From contig CM041465.1 in assembly GCA_023213395.1 (NCBI GenBank), forward strand, positions 116,381,741 through 116,445,740: a stretch of DNA of 64,000 nt, written 5' to 3'. How positions within the stretch are numbered: position 1 is the first letter of the stretch; the number at the start of each line of letters is the position of its first letter. The notes beneath the pieces were generated by a model that saw only the letters and a program-made list of their open reading frames with translations, was not told the origin of the DNA and searched no databases. Below, piece by piece: positions 54,934 to 64,000 of this stretch. Both the position numbers and the translations under genes were made by a program. The DNA comes from Cycas panzhihuaensis (Eukaryota > Cycadophyta).

Positions 54934-57143
54934 GAGTTCTTTTGTAGATTGATAATTAATTTTTTGACTTGTGAAATATGGAGCCAATCAATCTATACAT
55001 TTGTTTATTAAAAAACTATGTCAATTTAGTTGAGGGTTTAGTTTATTAGGTTATGAAAATAATTTGTTACACAAAGTGCCTACTTAATGGGCATTATAAA
55101 AATCAACCAACAATGGCATTATATTTAATAATGGGAGACCCTTGTTTAGTATTGATAACAAGGTAGTTCTCATCTTAGAAAAGAGGTTTATTTAATTAGG
55201 TTGCTAAAGTGTCTTCCTTGAGAAGAATTAGATAGTTTGTTCGCCCAAGGTTTGGTAATTTGGCATGAAGGGTAGTGTCTAAGCTTCACAAGTCCTGATT
55301 AAAGGCCTCGGTATAGATATTAAGCTACATAGGACCTTACCTTCTCATCTCTTTAATCAAGAGCCTATGGTTTCTATAAAATAAGGGTATGTTAAAAAAA
55401 GTAAAAAATAAAAAAGAGTCAAGGAGTAATAGGGATTATGGGAGCTCTTTGGTTGCCTTTGATAGTGTGACTTACATCCCACTCTAGGGAACTCACCCCC
55501 CATTGTATTAATAATCATATGTTGCTCCTTTGGTCAGGACTAATACTTTTATATGATGCTTTGGTTTCCAACCATATGAAAAAGAAGGAACAAAAGAGAA
55601 ACCCTTAATCTCCAAATGAAAGAGCATAGCACCATATGTTCAAGGTTTTAGCATGTGGTATCTTGATGTCATGGTAGTTGCAAAACTCATTGGTTATTAC
55701 ACTTATCTATGAAGTGATTTGGAGCCAAAGATTAACACTTGAAAATTTTGTAGTAATATATAGAAATAAGAAGCTTTACAAATCTAAATATGGCATTAGA
55801 GATAGCATTCACTATGTGCAAAATGATGCTATCACTATGAATGGCATGGAAGTTAGATTGTGGTAGTTACTCCCATCATTGAATGTAGAAGAAGAATAAA
55901 AGTATAAATATAGGTGTGTGGTCAAGCTCACAAAGAATTGTAAAAAGTCTCTATGTAGCAAAGTATAATAGTGATGAAGTAAAAGATTGTATGAGCAAAC
56001 TCATGATGTGAATTTTGTTAGTAATACTATATATTCATATAGCTAAATCTTGTCTTACATGCCCTACAAATGGCTAATACACATGTAGAATAGGTGCCCA
56101 ATAAGCAATATGATGGATATGTGAATTAAATCTATAGAACAATGAAAAATACACCTACGAAGAATTGAAAGATGCCTCATAAACATCACTATAAATGCCA
56201 AAAGGAAAATGCCACTATCGAATGGAAGAGATAATGACAAAGCAAATTGATTTGATTGAGGTGAATAGGTGTGCAAAAAATTGTAATGTAGAGCAAAATT
56301 GTGGAGCAAATTTTGGAATATTAAGTATATAATACTTAGGATAAAAAGTTCTTTTTATTTTTTATTTTTTTAATAATATTTATATACATCAAGATGTTTT
56401 TGATAATTGGTTAAAGTCTGAAGAGCCCTCTAGGTCATTAGCCCCTAGTCACATTATGTAGAAAGTGCTATGTCATTTTTTGGCTCATAGAAGAGCTCAT
56501 TGTAAAATAGAGATCACTTCTCAACTATAACTTTTTGTGCTCTTCTTAGTGAGTGTGACCATATGAGAAGTATTTGGCTCATTTTATGGTGTTTAATAAC
56601 TTTAGTGTTTTACCAACACTCTACAAAGTGACTAAGGACCTCACAATAAATATCTTCTAATAAAAAGTATGTATGTTGTTTAAGGGTTATTTAATACCCA
56701 CTGTGTTATAATTATTGTGTATGTTTTGTGTTATTTTTTTAAATATTAAAATGAATGGAACATGCTTATTTTCCCATTCAAATAAAGTACCTTAGAGGAC
56801 CTACCATTATTGTAAGAAATTGGGTCATATTAGAAGATATTATCAATTATTACAGACTGGTCAACAATGTAAAGATAATTTACAAATTGTAGTTGATCAT
56901 CAAAACATGGAAATATATCAAAAGAGGCACAAGAATGTCTCATATATAGATAATAAAATTTGGGAGACAATAAAATTTTAATTGTCAAGGGCATAGGGGA
57001 GGTTCCAATTATAACTCTAACTTGTGATGATTATTATATGGAGAATATTTTGTACATGCCCAAATTAAAGACGAGTCTAATTTCTTTTAGCTAGATAGAG
57101 GATAATGAAATGAGTGTTCTCTTTAAAGAGGAGAAGGCAATTA
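54934..57143 (+). pseudogene. Degraded gag, zinc knuckle and protease region
   Basis: Most of 54934-56740 is unreadable, although ATGGAGCCAATCAAT near 54979 could be the old gag start. At 56795-56840 the frame reads YHYCKKLGHIRRYY, a CCHC zinc knuckle with first and last Cys changed to Tyr. Following parts read IKGIGEVPIITLTCDDYYMENILYMPKLKTSL, the copia protease/pre-integrase bridge, up to LFKEEKAIM at the nested insertion. The frame resumes at 61704. The 55480-56740 part may contain other insertions that I cannot define. Confidence 0.55.
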
Positions 57144-57372
57144 TGTTAGAATAATAATGTACATTTGATTTATCCCACATGCAAGTGGGTCCTACTCTTC
57201 CATTATGACTTGTAGTATAAATACACAATATTGTGTATCCTATTGTAACGATGTGGTAATGATATTTGTTAATACAATGGAGCCGTTCGATCCTGTGGAG
57301 GTGCATTTGATCATGTGGAGGTGCGTTTGATTTTGTTTGCAAATATTATCTTGTACAGGTTGATTTCCAACA
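57144..57372 (+). repeat. 5' LTR of family A element
   Basis: It lacks 14 bp (gtaccttaagggta) present in the 3' LTR. The missing piece is flanked by short ggtacc-like repeats, fitting a slippage deletion. Confidence 0.92.
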
Positions 57373-57384
57373 TGGTATCAGAGC
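57373..57384 (+). other. Perfect primer-binding site
   Basis: TGGTATCAGAGC, 12 of 12 to the initiator tRNA-Met complement, abutting the LTR. Confidence 0.92.
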
Positions 57385-58077
57385 TAAGGTGAAGCGAAGT
57401 GAAACCATGTTTGAAGAGAAGAATTTCTTCATTTGTAGTGACAATTCAAATCTGATCAAAGTCATTATAAAATTGAGAGATTGAGTGCCGTTAATATTTT
57501 TATTTCATCTCTATTCTGCCCAAATAAGGTATTTTATTATCCACTAGTCTAATTTTATTTCTTATTTATTATGTATTTTTAATATGCTAGATGATTTGCA
57601 GCTTGTTAATTATTTTGAGCCCAAATAAGGTATTTTATTATCCACTAGTCTGCTTTTATTTCTTATTTATTATATTTTTTCAATAGGCTGGATGATTTGT
57701 AGCCTGTTAATTATTTTGAGCTTCCCATCTAGTTTTTGATTTATTTTTGTGATAATATCATCGTCCTCCATTCTATATTAATTAACTGATTTCTGCCTAT
57801 CGTTGTTTGTAATCCCTTACCTGCCCTATATTCTATGATTTTTCCAATATCATATGCTAGTTGACTGCACCTATCTCTGTTCATTGACCTTCATTCTAGT
57901 TAAGATACCTCTACAAAGTAAAATACATCTACATAATCAATCTTGTGTTCAGTGTTTAAGTTACTCCGAGTGCAGTGGAAGCGTGGTGGGCTCATAAACT
58001 CCTCTTGGTATTCTGAAAAGCCTTTTTCCCTGCCGAATCGTCCCACTTTCATATAGACTCAGGCGTACACATATCCA
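57385..58077 (+). other. PBS-proximal leader with tandem duplication
   Basis: No ORF. It contains the 101-bp tandem pair at 57518-57720. This part has no match in the minus-strand relative, so it may belong to an insert that also carries the antisense gene-like segment. Confidence 0.45.
57518..57720 (+). repeat. 101-bp tandem duplication
   Basis: 57518-57618 and 57619-57720 are near-identical, both starting gcccaaataaggtatttta and ending ttattttga. Confidence 0.85.
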
Positions 58078-58560
58078 TCAATCCCTGGCGGTATAGACCC
58101 TTTGCCATGGCAGTCCCCTACTGTGCAGACAATTCCTGTCTACTCGTAGAGGACAAAATTTTCTACGGTGAAACACCTGATAATCAAGATTACCATATCC
58201 TTTTGGTAGAGGCAATGGCGGTAGCAGTATATCGTCAGGGTTACGTATAGTAATAGGAGGAGTGCCAAACATTGAATTCTCTGCATCCTCACCTTGACCT
58301 TCATTTTGTAAAGCCTCTGCTTCCATATTTGGTGTAGCAAAAGCATATTCACGTTGCTCTGTGTCTGCATAAGCAGAAACACGTCTAATGCTGCCAAATT
58401 TTTCTGCTTACATTCCCAAAATCATCCAAGATAACACATCTTCTAGAATATTACTCCTTTTCCCATGAGGGCACGGTGGGTTTCCAAACTCCGTTCGAGC
58501 TTTTAGCATGATTTCCCCTGTTCGAATATTTTCTGCCCACTAAATCGAGTATTCAAAACC
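58078..58560 (-). pseudogene. Antisense gene-like segment, possible captured host exon
   Basis: The minus strand from 58392 to 58078 is one open frame: SAYADTEQREYAFATPNMEA, then ALQNEGQGEDAENSMFGTPP, then ITIRNPDDILLPPLPLPKGYG, and a basic/Cys end (FHRRKFCPLRV). Upstream, 58420-58545 reads ARTEFGNPPCPHGKRSN and ILEDVLSW, joined by a stop within a gtaagcag context that could mark a splice site. Composition and GC are unlike the element. The frame is not retroelement-like. No family is recognised with confidence, so the function is unknown. Its opposite orientation to the element and absence from the sister copy suggest capture or later insertion. Confidence 0.4.
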
Positions 58561-59276
58561 CATTAATGAACCGTAATGCAGACAATAATTTGCAAAAAAA
58601 AAAAAATGATGTTCCGCAGAACAACACAGGGAGGCCCATGTAGAGAATAACTACAGTTACAACTTAGGAGAAAATTTAAGAGGAAGTTTAAACCCTTACT
58701 ACATCTTATTAATATAAAGGTCAAGACTGGGTAGGGAACCTTCGCAAAAAACACCATTGGTATTTGCCCTAAATCTGTTGACTCAGAAAATTGATCCTGT
58801 TGATGCCATACTCCTCACTTCTTTGTGTAGCCATGAAACTTCATCTACGTGAGTGGCTGCGTTTTCATCAGCGTAGCCATAAACCTACGTTTTATTAATT
58901 GCATCGATCAATTTTGGTTTATATCATTCACTTTTCGTTGACATATTCATCGTATTCACCGTGAACCTTTGATATAATTCAACCACTTTTGATAGAATTC
59001 AAATCATTATATTGATCATTGATTATTGCCGTTATTTCATTTTTCATTGGTTAAGCCGTCATTTCACTTTTCATTAGTTAAGTGTAGTGTATCATTAACT
59101 TGAGTTTTATCTTACCTATATCATTTGAGCTTTGAAATCTTCTAAATAATAATTCATTTTTATATTCTTTTTGATTTTGTCCTTATCTAATTTCAAGACA
59201 AACTTTCTTTTGCCTATCTTCTTATGAGTAATTTTCCCTCTTAATAGACTACTATAAACTACCTTATTAGGGGCTA
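58561..59276. other. Insert-like region flanking the gene-like segment
   Basis: It contains an A13 run (58597-58609) and AT-rich sequence. No match to the sister element. It is probably part of the same insert. Confidence 0.35.
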
Positions 59277-60476
59277 GGGAATAAGAGACAATGGCGGTAT
59301 ATCAGGTTGGGAAGTTGAATTTAAAAAAGGTTGATTTAATATCTTAAGTGGACATATATTCTTTGTTAAGGAAGTGTATGGCGTGTCCTAAAGTTTCAAA
59401 GGAATGCATATGGAGACATTGAAATATGTTTTGATGTGGCAATATGAGTGATTATTTTGCATGATTAATGGACAATGAAGTGATGATATTTCGCATTGGC
59501 ATGGTAATTTCCTGTATGAGATGATTGTATGTTTGTGACCCATTGTTGGTGATGCGACAATGATATGACTCCCACTTTATATTTACATGAGAAGATGATA
59601 GGCGAGTTTGGGTAATAAGAGGGCATTGCGATCAAGGTAATGATTGATAAGCAAGTGAGCTATTGTTTCAAGGAAGCAATCTTTAGCATTGAGTTGATAG
59701 TGGAGTCCTTACAGTTATGGCCTTATGGCGATATGAGTGAGTGATTTTTTGAAGTAAGTTCTTGGTTAATGTGTTGACATGATGACATGAGACGAAGTTT
59801 AAGGTTTTTCATTGTTCATTTGTATACGATTATATGATAATACTTTGATGATATGAGGTATTGATGAGGTGACTGTTGAGGCTTTCTTGTATGTATTTCA
59901 TATGGGAGAGTACCTTGGTAATGTGAGATGACATTAACTCATATTTTGCACTCTATTGACTTGAGACTTGTTGTGGATATATGATGAGGTATGTGTTTGC
60001 ATGAGAGAGTTGATGAAGTGATGACTTGGAAATTATGAACCTTGTAATATGTGAGGTTATATGACAAGGTTTGACACTTTGTTGGGTGAGTTAAGAAAGA
60101 AATTAGGCATGTTTCATGATGTAAACAGGCAAAGAAGGATGAGTTTTTGTTGAAGTTACATGAGTTGCAAGTGTAATAGCATGGGGTGTGTGTTTTGGGC
60201 AATCAAGTGAAGTGTGTGTCTTGGTAGCAACATATGACATGTATGATCATCGTGAGATTTATAAGGCATTGATTTAGTGAAGTGAGTGTTTGGATTCTGC
60301 ATGACTGGTTGGTGATATGTGAAATGGATAAGATAATGATGTGATGATAAAATCAATGATATGAGATATGAAACATGAGGAAATTTGTTGAGAGTGATCA
60401 ATAGGCAAGTTACCAATGATAAGTGAGTTTATTGATTGAAAAAGGGATGTGGCATATGGACATCACATTTACAATC
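59277..60476 (+). other. Gag-proximal leader of family A
   Basis: Homologous to the minus-strand copy at about 37.9-39.1 kb. It is rich in ATGA-type phrases and holds the hairpin motifs at 59573-60012. Confidence 0.6.
59573..60012 (+). repeat. Hairpin-forming leader motifs
   Basis: Units at 59573-59597 (cactttatatttacatgaga), 59881-59914 (gctttcttgtatgtatttca, then tatgggagag) and 59986-60012 (tatgtgtttgcatgagagag). The 59881 unit pairs over about 10 positions, including G-T pairs. Same pattern as at 38577-38887 on the minus strand. Confidence 0.55.
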
Positions 60477-61099
60477 ATGGAGGATAATGATGTAGTTATA
60501 TATGCTCCTGAAACAAATGAATATTACTTAAGGGATTTGTTTCTTCCAGTACCTAAGTGCAATGGTGAAGACTACTTCTTTTAGACAATTAAAATGAGAT
60601 GTTTATTCATAGCAAAGCATTCATTATGATTCGTGCTGCATTCAATGAGGTTGATCTTCCTTCCAAATTCTATTTTGTCATTCCTATGATTCTACATGCA
60701 AGTAATGCTAAAGAAGCTTGGGGTTTTCTAAGGGAAGTATTTGAACAAACTCATAAAGAAATACAACGAATGATTGAAAAAGCAATTAAGGCTAGTTATG
60801 GTATAGGTACAACGAATGAAGAAAGTATCATCAACACTGATGAAACAACATGTCAAGATGAAGAATGTCTGAGCACTGACGAAACTTCTACTATTGAATG
60901 CATTGATGAGATTATAGATGAAGACATTGAAAATGATAAATTAATTTCAAGAGAAATTGAATCTAATGATTCCATAAAGGATGAGTCTTATATTGATGAT
61001 GTTCCTTCTTTAAGCATTGATTCAAGTTCAAAGAGTATGCTAATTGATCAAGATTCTGCTCCAAAGATTAATGAAGTCACTATTGTACATGGTGATTAA
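60477..61099 (+). pseudogene. gag: Family A gag (internally deleted)
   Basis: ATG at 60477 gives MEDNDVVIYAPETNEYYLRD, then VPKCNGEDYFF and a stop at the conserved Trp (TAG). About 90-100 bases of the sister copy (the GLWKLVTDGYDIP part) are missing after KMRCLFI. The open part 60599-61099 (166 codons) carries KEAWGFLREVFEQTHKEIQRM, then an acidic Asp/Glu/Ser/Thr-rich domain (DETTCQDEECLSTDETSTIE) ending ITVVHGD-like. Capsid role as for other copia Gag. It has no zinc knuckle. Confidence 0.75.
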
Positions 61100-61231
61100 G
61101 AGTTTATACAGGATAATGATGACATGCAAGTTGCGATTGAAGATGGTTATTTATATGATCTACATCAAAATCAAACTAGACCAGGCATAATGAAGAATCA
61201 TGATTTGTACTTGCTAGAGCTGCTACATCAA

Positions 61232-61400
61232 CATCATCACTACAGGATTAAAGACAAAAATCAAGTTGAGGACATCATCCTACAAAGACATCAGTACATA
61301 ATTGAAGACACAAATCAAGATGAAGACATCATTCTATAGCAAAGACATCACTACAAGATTGAAGACAAGGATCAAGTTGAAGATATCATTCTCAAGAGAT
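61232..61400 (+). repeat. Triplicated tail repeat (54-57 bp period)
   Basis: Units start at 61235, 61289 and 61346 with catca-tac. They encode HYRIKDKNQVEDIIL, QYIIEDTNQDEDIIL and HYKIEDKDQVEDIILK. The DQVeDIilK core resembles DQ(V/L)ADIFTK at the end of copia RNase H. Confidence 0.75.
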
Positions 61401-61441
61401 TTCCAAGGACAAAGCATTGTAAATACAAATGACCCAAATGT

Positions 61442-61455
61442 ACATTAAGGAGGAG
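61442..61455 (+). other. Polypurine tract
   Basis: acattaaggaggag directly before the LTR. Confidence 0.8.
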
Positions 61456-61698
61456 TGTTAGAATAATAATGTACATTTGATTTATCCCACATTCAAGTGG
61501 GTCCTACTCTTCCATTATGACTTGTATTATAAATACACAATATTGTGTATCATATTGTAATGATGTGGTAATGATATTTGTTAATATAATGGAGGTACCT
61601 TAAGGGTACCGTTCGATCCTATGGAGGTACGTTTGATCTTGTGGAGGTGTGTTAGGTTCTGTTTGCGAATATTATCTTGTGCAGGTTGATTTCCAACA
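61456..61698 (+). repeat. 3' LTR of family A element
   Basis: 243 bp, pairing with 57144-57372. Followed by the AATTA duplication. Confidence 0.92.
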
Positions 61699-61703
61699 AA
61701 TTA

Positions 61704-62650
61704 TTTATAATTGTGAAGAAAAAACTATCATGAAAGGTATACGAGAAAACCATATTTATAGGCTCTTAGGTATGTTTGTCAACCAAAGAGTATATTTGAC
61801 TATAGATGTACCAAATAAGATTCAACTATGGCATGAAAGTTTAAGACATTTGCACTTCCTTGGCCTTTAATTGATGAAAAAGTTAAATATGATATACAGT
61901 TTCCCAAAGTTGAAGGCAAAAAAAGACATCTATGATTCCTGTATCAATGGGAAGTAACATAGGGAAAGACTTCTGAAAGATAAGTTGAATGAAAATCTAT
62001 CTTATTCACTGAAAATCTAAGTCTTATTTCCTACCATCATTGATGATTTTTCAAGGAAGTTTTCAGTTTATCCTTTGAAGGAGAAGTCATAGGCATTTGA
62101 GACATTTAAGGAGTTTAAAACAAAAGTGGAGAATGAAAGTAGGTAAAGAATCAAGATACTAAAGTCAAATAATGGGGGAGAATTTACCTCCAATGCTTTT
62201 GTCCAGTTTTACAAGGACCATGATATAAAAAAGTAGTTAATGATCTCATACACCTCTCAACTGAATGGTGTGGTTGAGAGGATAAGTAAGATGTTGGTTA
62301 AAAAGGATAACTTATTGATGTAGATAAGGAATCTCTCAGATATCTTTTGGGTAGAAGTTGTTTATACAACAATATACCTAACAAATAAGAGTACGACTAA
62401 AGTTGTAAAGACAAAAACACCCAAAGAAGCATGGTCATGATGTAAACCCATAGTTAGTCATCTTAGAATCTTTGGAAACACAACATATATATATGTTCTC
62501 AAAGGAAAATATCAGAAAATTGATGACAAAAGTTTAAAAGGCATCCTTTTTGGGTACAATAAAGAGAATGAAGTGTACCACATATATGAGTTGACAACTA
62601 GAAAGTTTTATATAACTTGGGATGCTATCTTTAAGGAATTTGACAAATAG
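61704..62650 (+). pseudogene. Copia pre-integrase and integrase
   Basis: After the nested element the frame resumes IYNCEEKTIMKGIRENHIYRL and continues IQLWHESLRHLHFLGL (pre-integrase). It then runs FPTIIDDFSRKFSVYPLKEK (Asp), ILKSNNGGEFTSNAF (normally SDNGGEF; Asp changed to Asn), SQLNGVVERISKMLVKK (Glu) and FGNTTYIYV. LKGILFGYNKENEVYHIYEL closes the domain. In-frame TAGs break it at several points. Loss of the second catalytic Asp would inactivate it even without the stops. Confidence 0.85.
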
Positions 62651-63028
62651 GTTATAGATGTCATCTTCAAAGAAACTAATAAGCAAATTATAGATCCAGA
62701 TCAAGATCTAGACATTTGGAAGATTTGGAAAGACAAAAGAAAGTAGACCAAGGAATAACTTAAATCTAGTTTTTTGAGTCAACAAATTGTCGAACCAAAG
62801 ATTGAGCCAAAGGAGGAAAAAGAAGATGAGGGTGAGGAGGAATTTAAAGATGCTCAGGAAACACAACAAAAAACATAGCTTGAGGTCACTACACTTGACA
62901 AATTCCCCAAATGGTATTTGAAGAACATTAAACAAGATCAATTACCCTAGATAAAGGGAAAACAAAAATCAAAGATGAGGCATGATACTTGGCAATAAGC
63001 TAGTCTAATAAATTTAGTTGATGATATG
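62651..63028 (+). pseudogene. Charged linker after integrase
   Basis: Glu/Lys-rich stretch (KEEKEDEGEEEFKDAQETQQ near 62812-62870) ending TLDKFPKWYLKNIKQDQLP, the usual lead-in to copia RT. It is followed at once by the polypurine tract. RT and RNase H are missing, so this marks the deletion point. Confidence 0.7.
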
Positions 63029-63043
63029 AACATTAAGGGGGAG
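63029..63043 (+). other. Polypurine tract
   Basis: aacattaagggggag precedes the LTR. Confidence 0.8.
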
Positions 63044-63313
63044 TGTTAGAATTAATGTTCATATTTAGATAAATGTCATTTGAGTTATAAAAGTCCTCAA
63101 TGGATCTATGACATGTGTTAGGGTAGCTATGAGTCCTATCTTGGACCATTACTAATCATATGCGTATATTAAAACTAAAGTTGTATTATATAAATAACAA
63201 TAGAGATTCATTCTTAATGAATGAGAAATAATTTAATGTTAGACTAATTCTGCTTGATATATGTTATCTATGTTGTTTATGTTTTGTTCTTTTCGATTGT
63301 AAATTCTTAGTCA
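63044..63313 (+). repeat. 3' LTR of plus-strand copia
   Basis: It starts TGTTAGAATTAATG and pairs with 54623-54921. The end is uncertain by about 2 bases. Confidence 0.85.
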
Positions 63314-64000
63314 TTAGCTTAAAGTTTAAGTTATTTGGATCTTTTTCCTAATGTAACTTGATTTTTTGAAGGGTTTCTACTTTCCACATTTTCTAGCTTG
63401 TATTTTAAGTGCTTTACAATAAACATAATTAGTTTTTTTAGCAAATTAGTAGATGTGTTTTTTCCATTCTTAGGTCATATTCTTAACTTTAACTCTTTAA
63501 GAATTTTAGAGTGTTCCTTCAATCTATATAGAAGAGGTAAGGGCATTATTTATTTTTGCTTTAGATTGTAATTAATTAATGATAGAAAATGCCTTAAAAT
63601 TTTACACCCTATATTAACTTCCACTATGTAAGTCAAAATCACATCTAATATAGAAGGACATAACTTAAGCCCATATATTAGAATACTTCTATAATAAGCA
63701 ATTATTTCATAAAGGATATTAAGAACCAAAGAAGGAAAATGAGTTAAAATATGATGGTAAGAAGGGATTACAAAAATCAGCAATACATCTTAATGGGTTA
63801 ACCCTTACATGAGTAACAAAGTTAATACACTTAAGACCTCTTGAAGAAGCATGCAGATTAAGAAAAAAAGAAGTACAATACATACAAGAAAAGGATGTCT
63901 ATAATGAAGAGCCTAATTATAAGAAATCTAAATAGGAACCAATTGATATATATGAACCAAGCAAGGAAGAGTCAATATTAAAGTAAAGTGAAGATAAATT
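63314..64000. other. Unassigned, Lys/Glu-rich at the right edge
   Basis: It may continue the copia interrupted at 54622. The last 200 bases on the plus strand read as a charged chain (EEACRLRKKEVQYIQEKDVY) with TAG stops. No domain was recognised. Confidence 0.3.

Larger units (their letters stand above)
57144..61698 (+). mobile_element. Structurally intact gag-only element (family A), plus strand
   Basis: 4555 bp, bounded by a perfect 5-bp duplication AATTA (57139-57143 and 61699-61703). LTRs 229 and 243 bp start TGTTAGAATAATAATG and end CCAACA. The PBS is perfect and abuts the LTR. The purine tract is adttached directly to the 3' LTR. Interior order is leader, an antisense gene-like insert, hairpin-motif leader, gag, triplicated tail. 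There is no protease, integrase or RT. It is the same family as 36551-39956. It is the youngest-looking copia-type insertion in the window. Confidence 0.92.
54623..63313 (+). mobile_element. Plus-strand copia lacking RT, split by a nested element
   Basis: LTRs 54623-54921 and 63044-63313, PBS, purine tract, a zinc-knuckle remnant, pre-integrase and integrase are present. After integrase the sequence runs through a charged tail straight to the purine tract, so RT and RNase H are deleted. Flanks read catca and catta (a probable 5-bp duplication with one transition). The gag-only element 57144-61698 is inserted in the pre-integrase region, with the frame readable on both sides. Confidence 0.85.

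Noticed and set aside
1-64000. tRNA, rRNA or organelle DNA insertions
   Set aside because: No cloverleaf, rRNA or plastid/mitochondrial gene was recognised. The tRNA-like strings are 12-15-base PBSs next to LTRs.

Overview
The window looks like a repeat-dense, large-genome vascular plant, with no complete cellular gene that I can identify. The evidence is nested Ty1/copia and Ty3/gypsy LTR retrotransposons, primer-binding sites (PBS) matching plant initiator tRNA-Met, and very AT-rich, heavily decayed copies next to one GC-rich element with very long LTRs. A gymnosperm or fern is plausible, but nothing in the sequence fixes the species.

Layout. 1-1483 is the 3' part of a long gypsy-type LTR. 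1484-4100 is a minus-strand copia fragment. 4681-9821 is a full-length, dead, Tork/TNT1-like copia with two 527-bp LTRs. 9822-18028 is old AT-rich debris: a minus-strand LTR end, tandem repeats, a TG/GA microsatellite and a pyrimidine-rich tract split by a solo copy (13323-16093) of the long gypsy LTR. 18029-42673 is a minus-strand copia with 353-bp LTRs. It hosts two later insertions. One is a 13.2-kb gypsy element (21072-34303, LTRs about 2.57 kb). The other is a 3.4-kb gag-only element (36551-39956).

42929-49608 is another LTR element with LTRs over 1.1 kb; a second gag-only family (44420-47534) sits inside it. 49609-54622 holds AT-rich sequence, a short patch with a cluster of ACGT-core promoter motifs (52.1-52.5 kb) and an LTR end with PBS (53596). 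54623-63313 is a plus-strand copia that keeps integrase but has no recognisable reverse transcriptase. It is split by a structurally intact gag-only element (57144-61698) with a perfect 5-bp target duplication.

How the parts relate. The gypsy element carries gag, protease, RT, RNase H and integrase, and then a second RNase H-type ORF placed after integrase and just before the 3' LTR. The gag-only elements (two copies of one family on opposite strands, plus a second family) keep LTRs, PBS, polypurine tract and gag. They lack protease, integrase and RT, so they would depend on proteins from autonomous copia relatives. They share a triplicated short tail resembling the C-terminal end of copia RNase H. 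Their long leaders carry repeated hairpin-forming motifs, which are the most unusual structure I found. One copy also carries an antisense segment that looks like captured cellular coding sequence.
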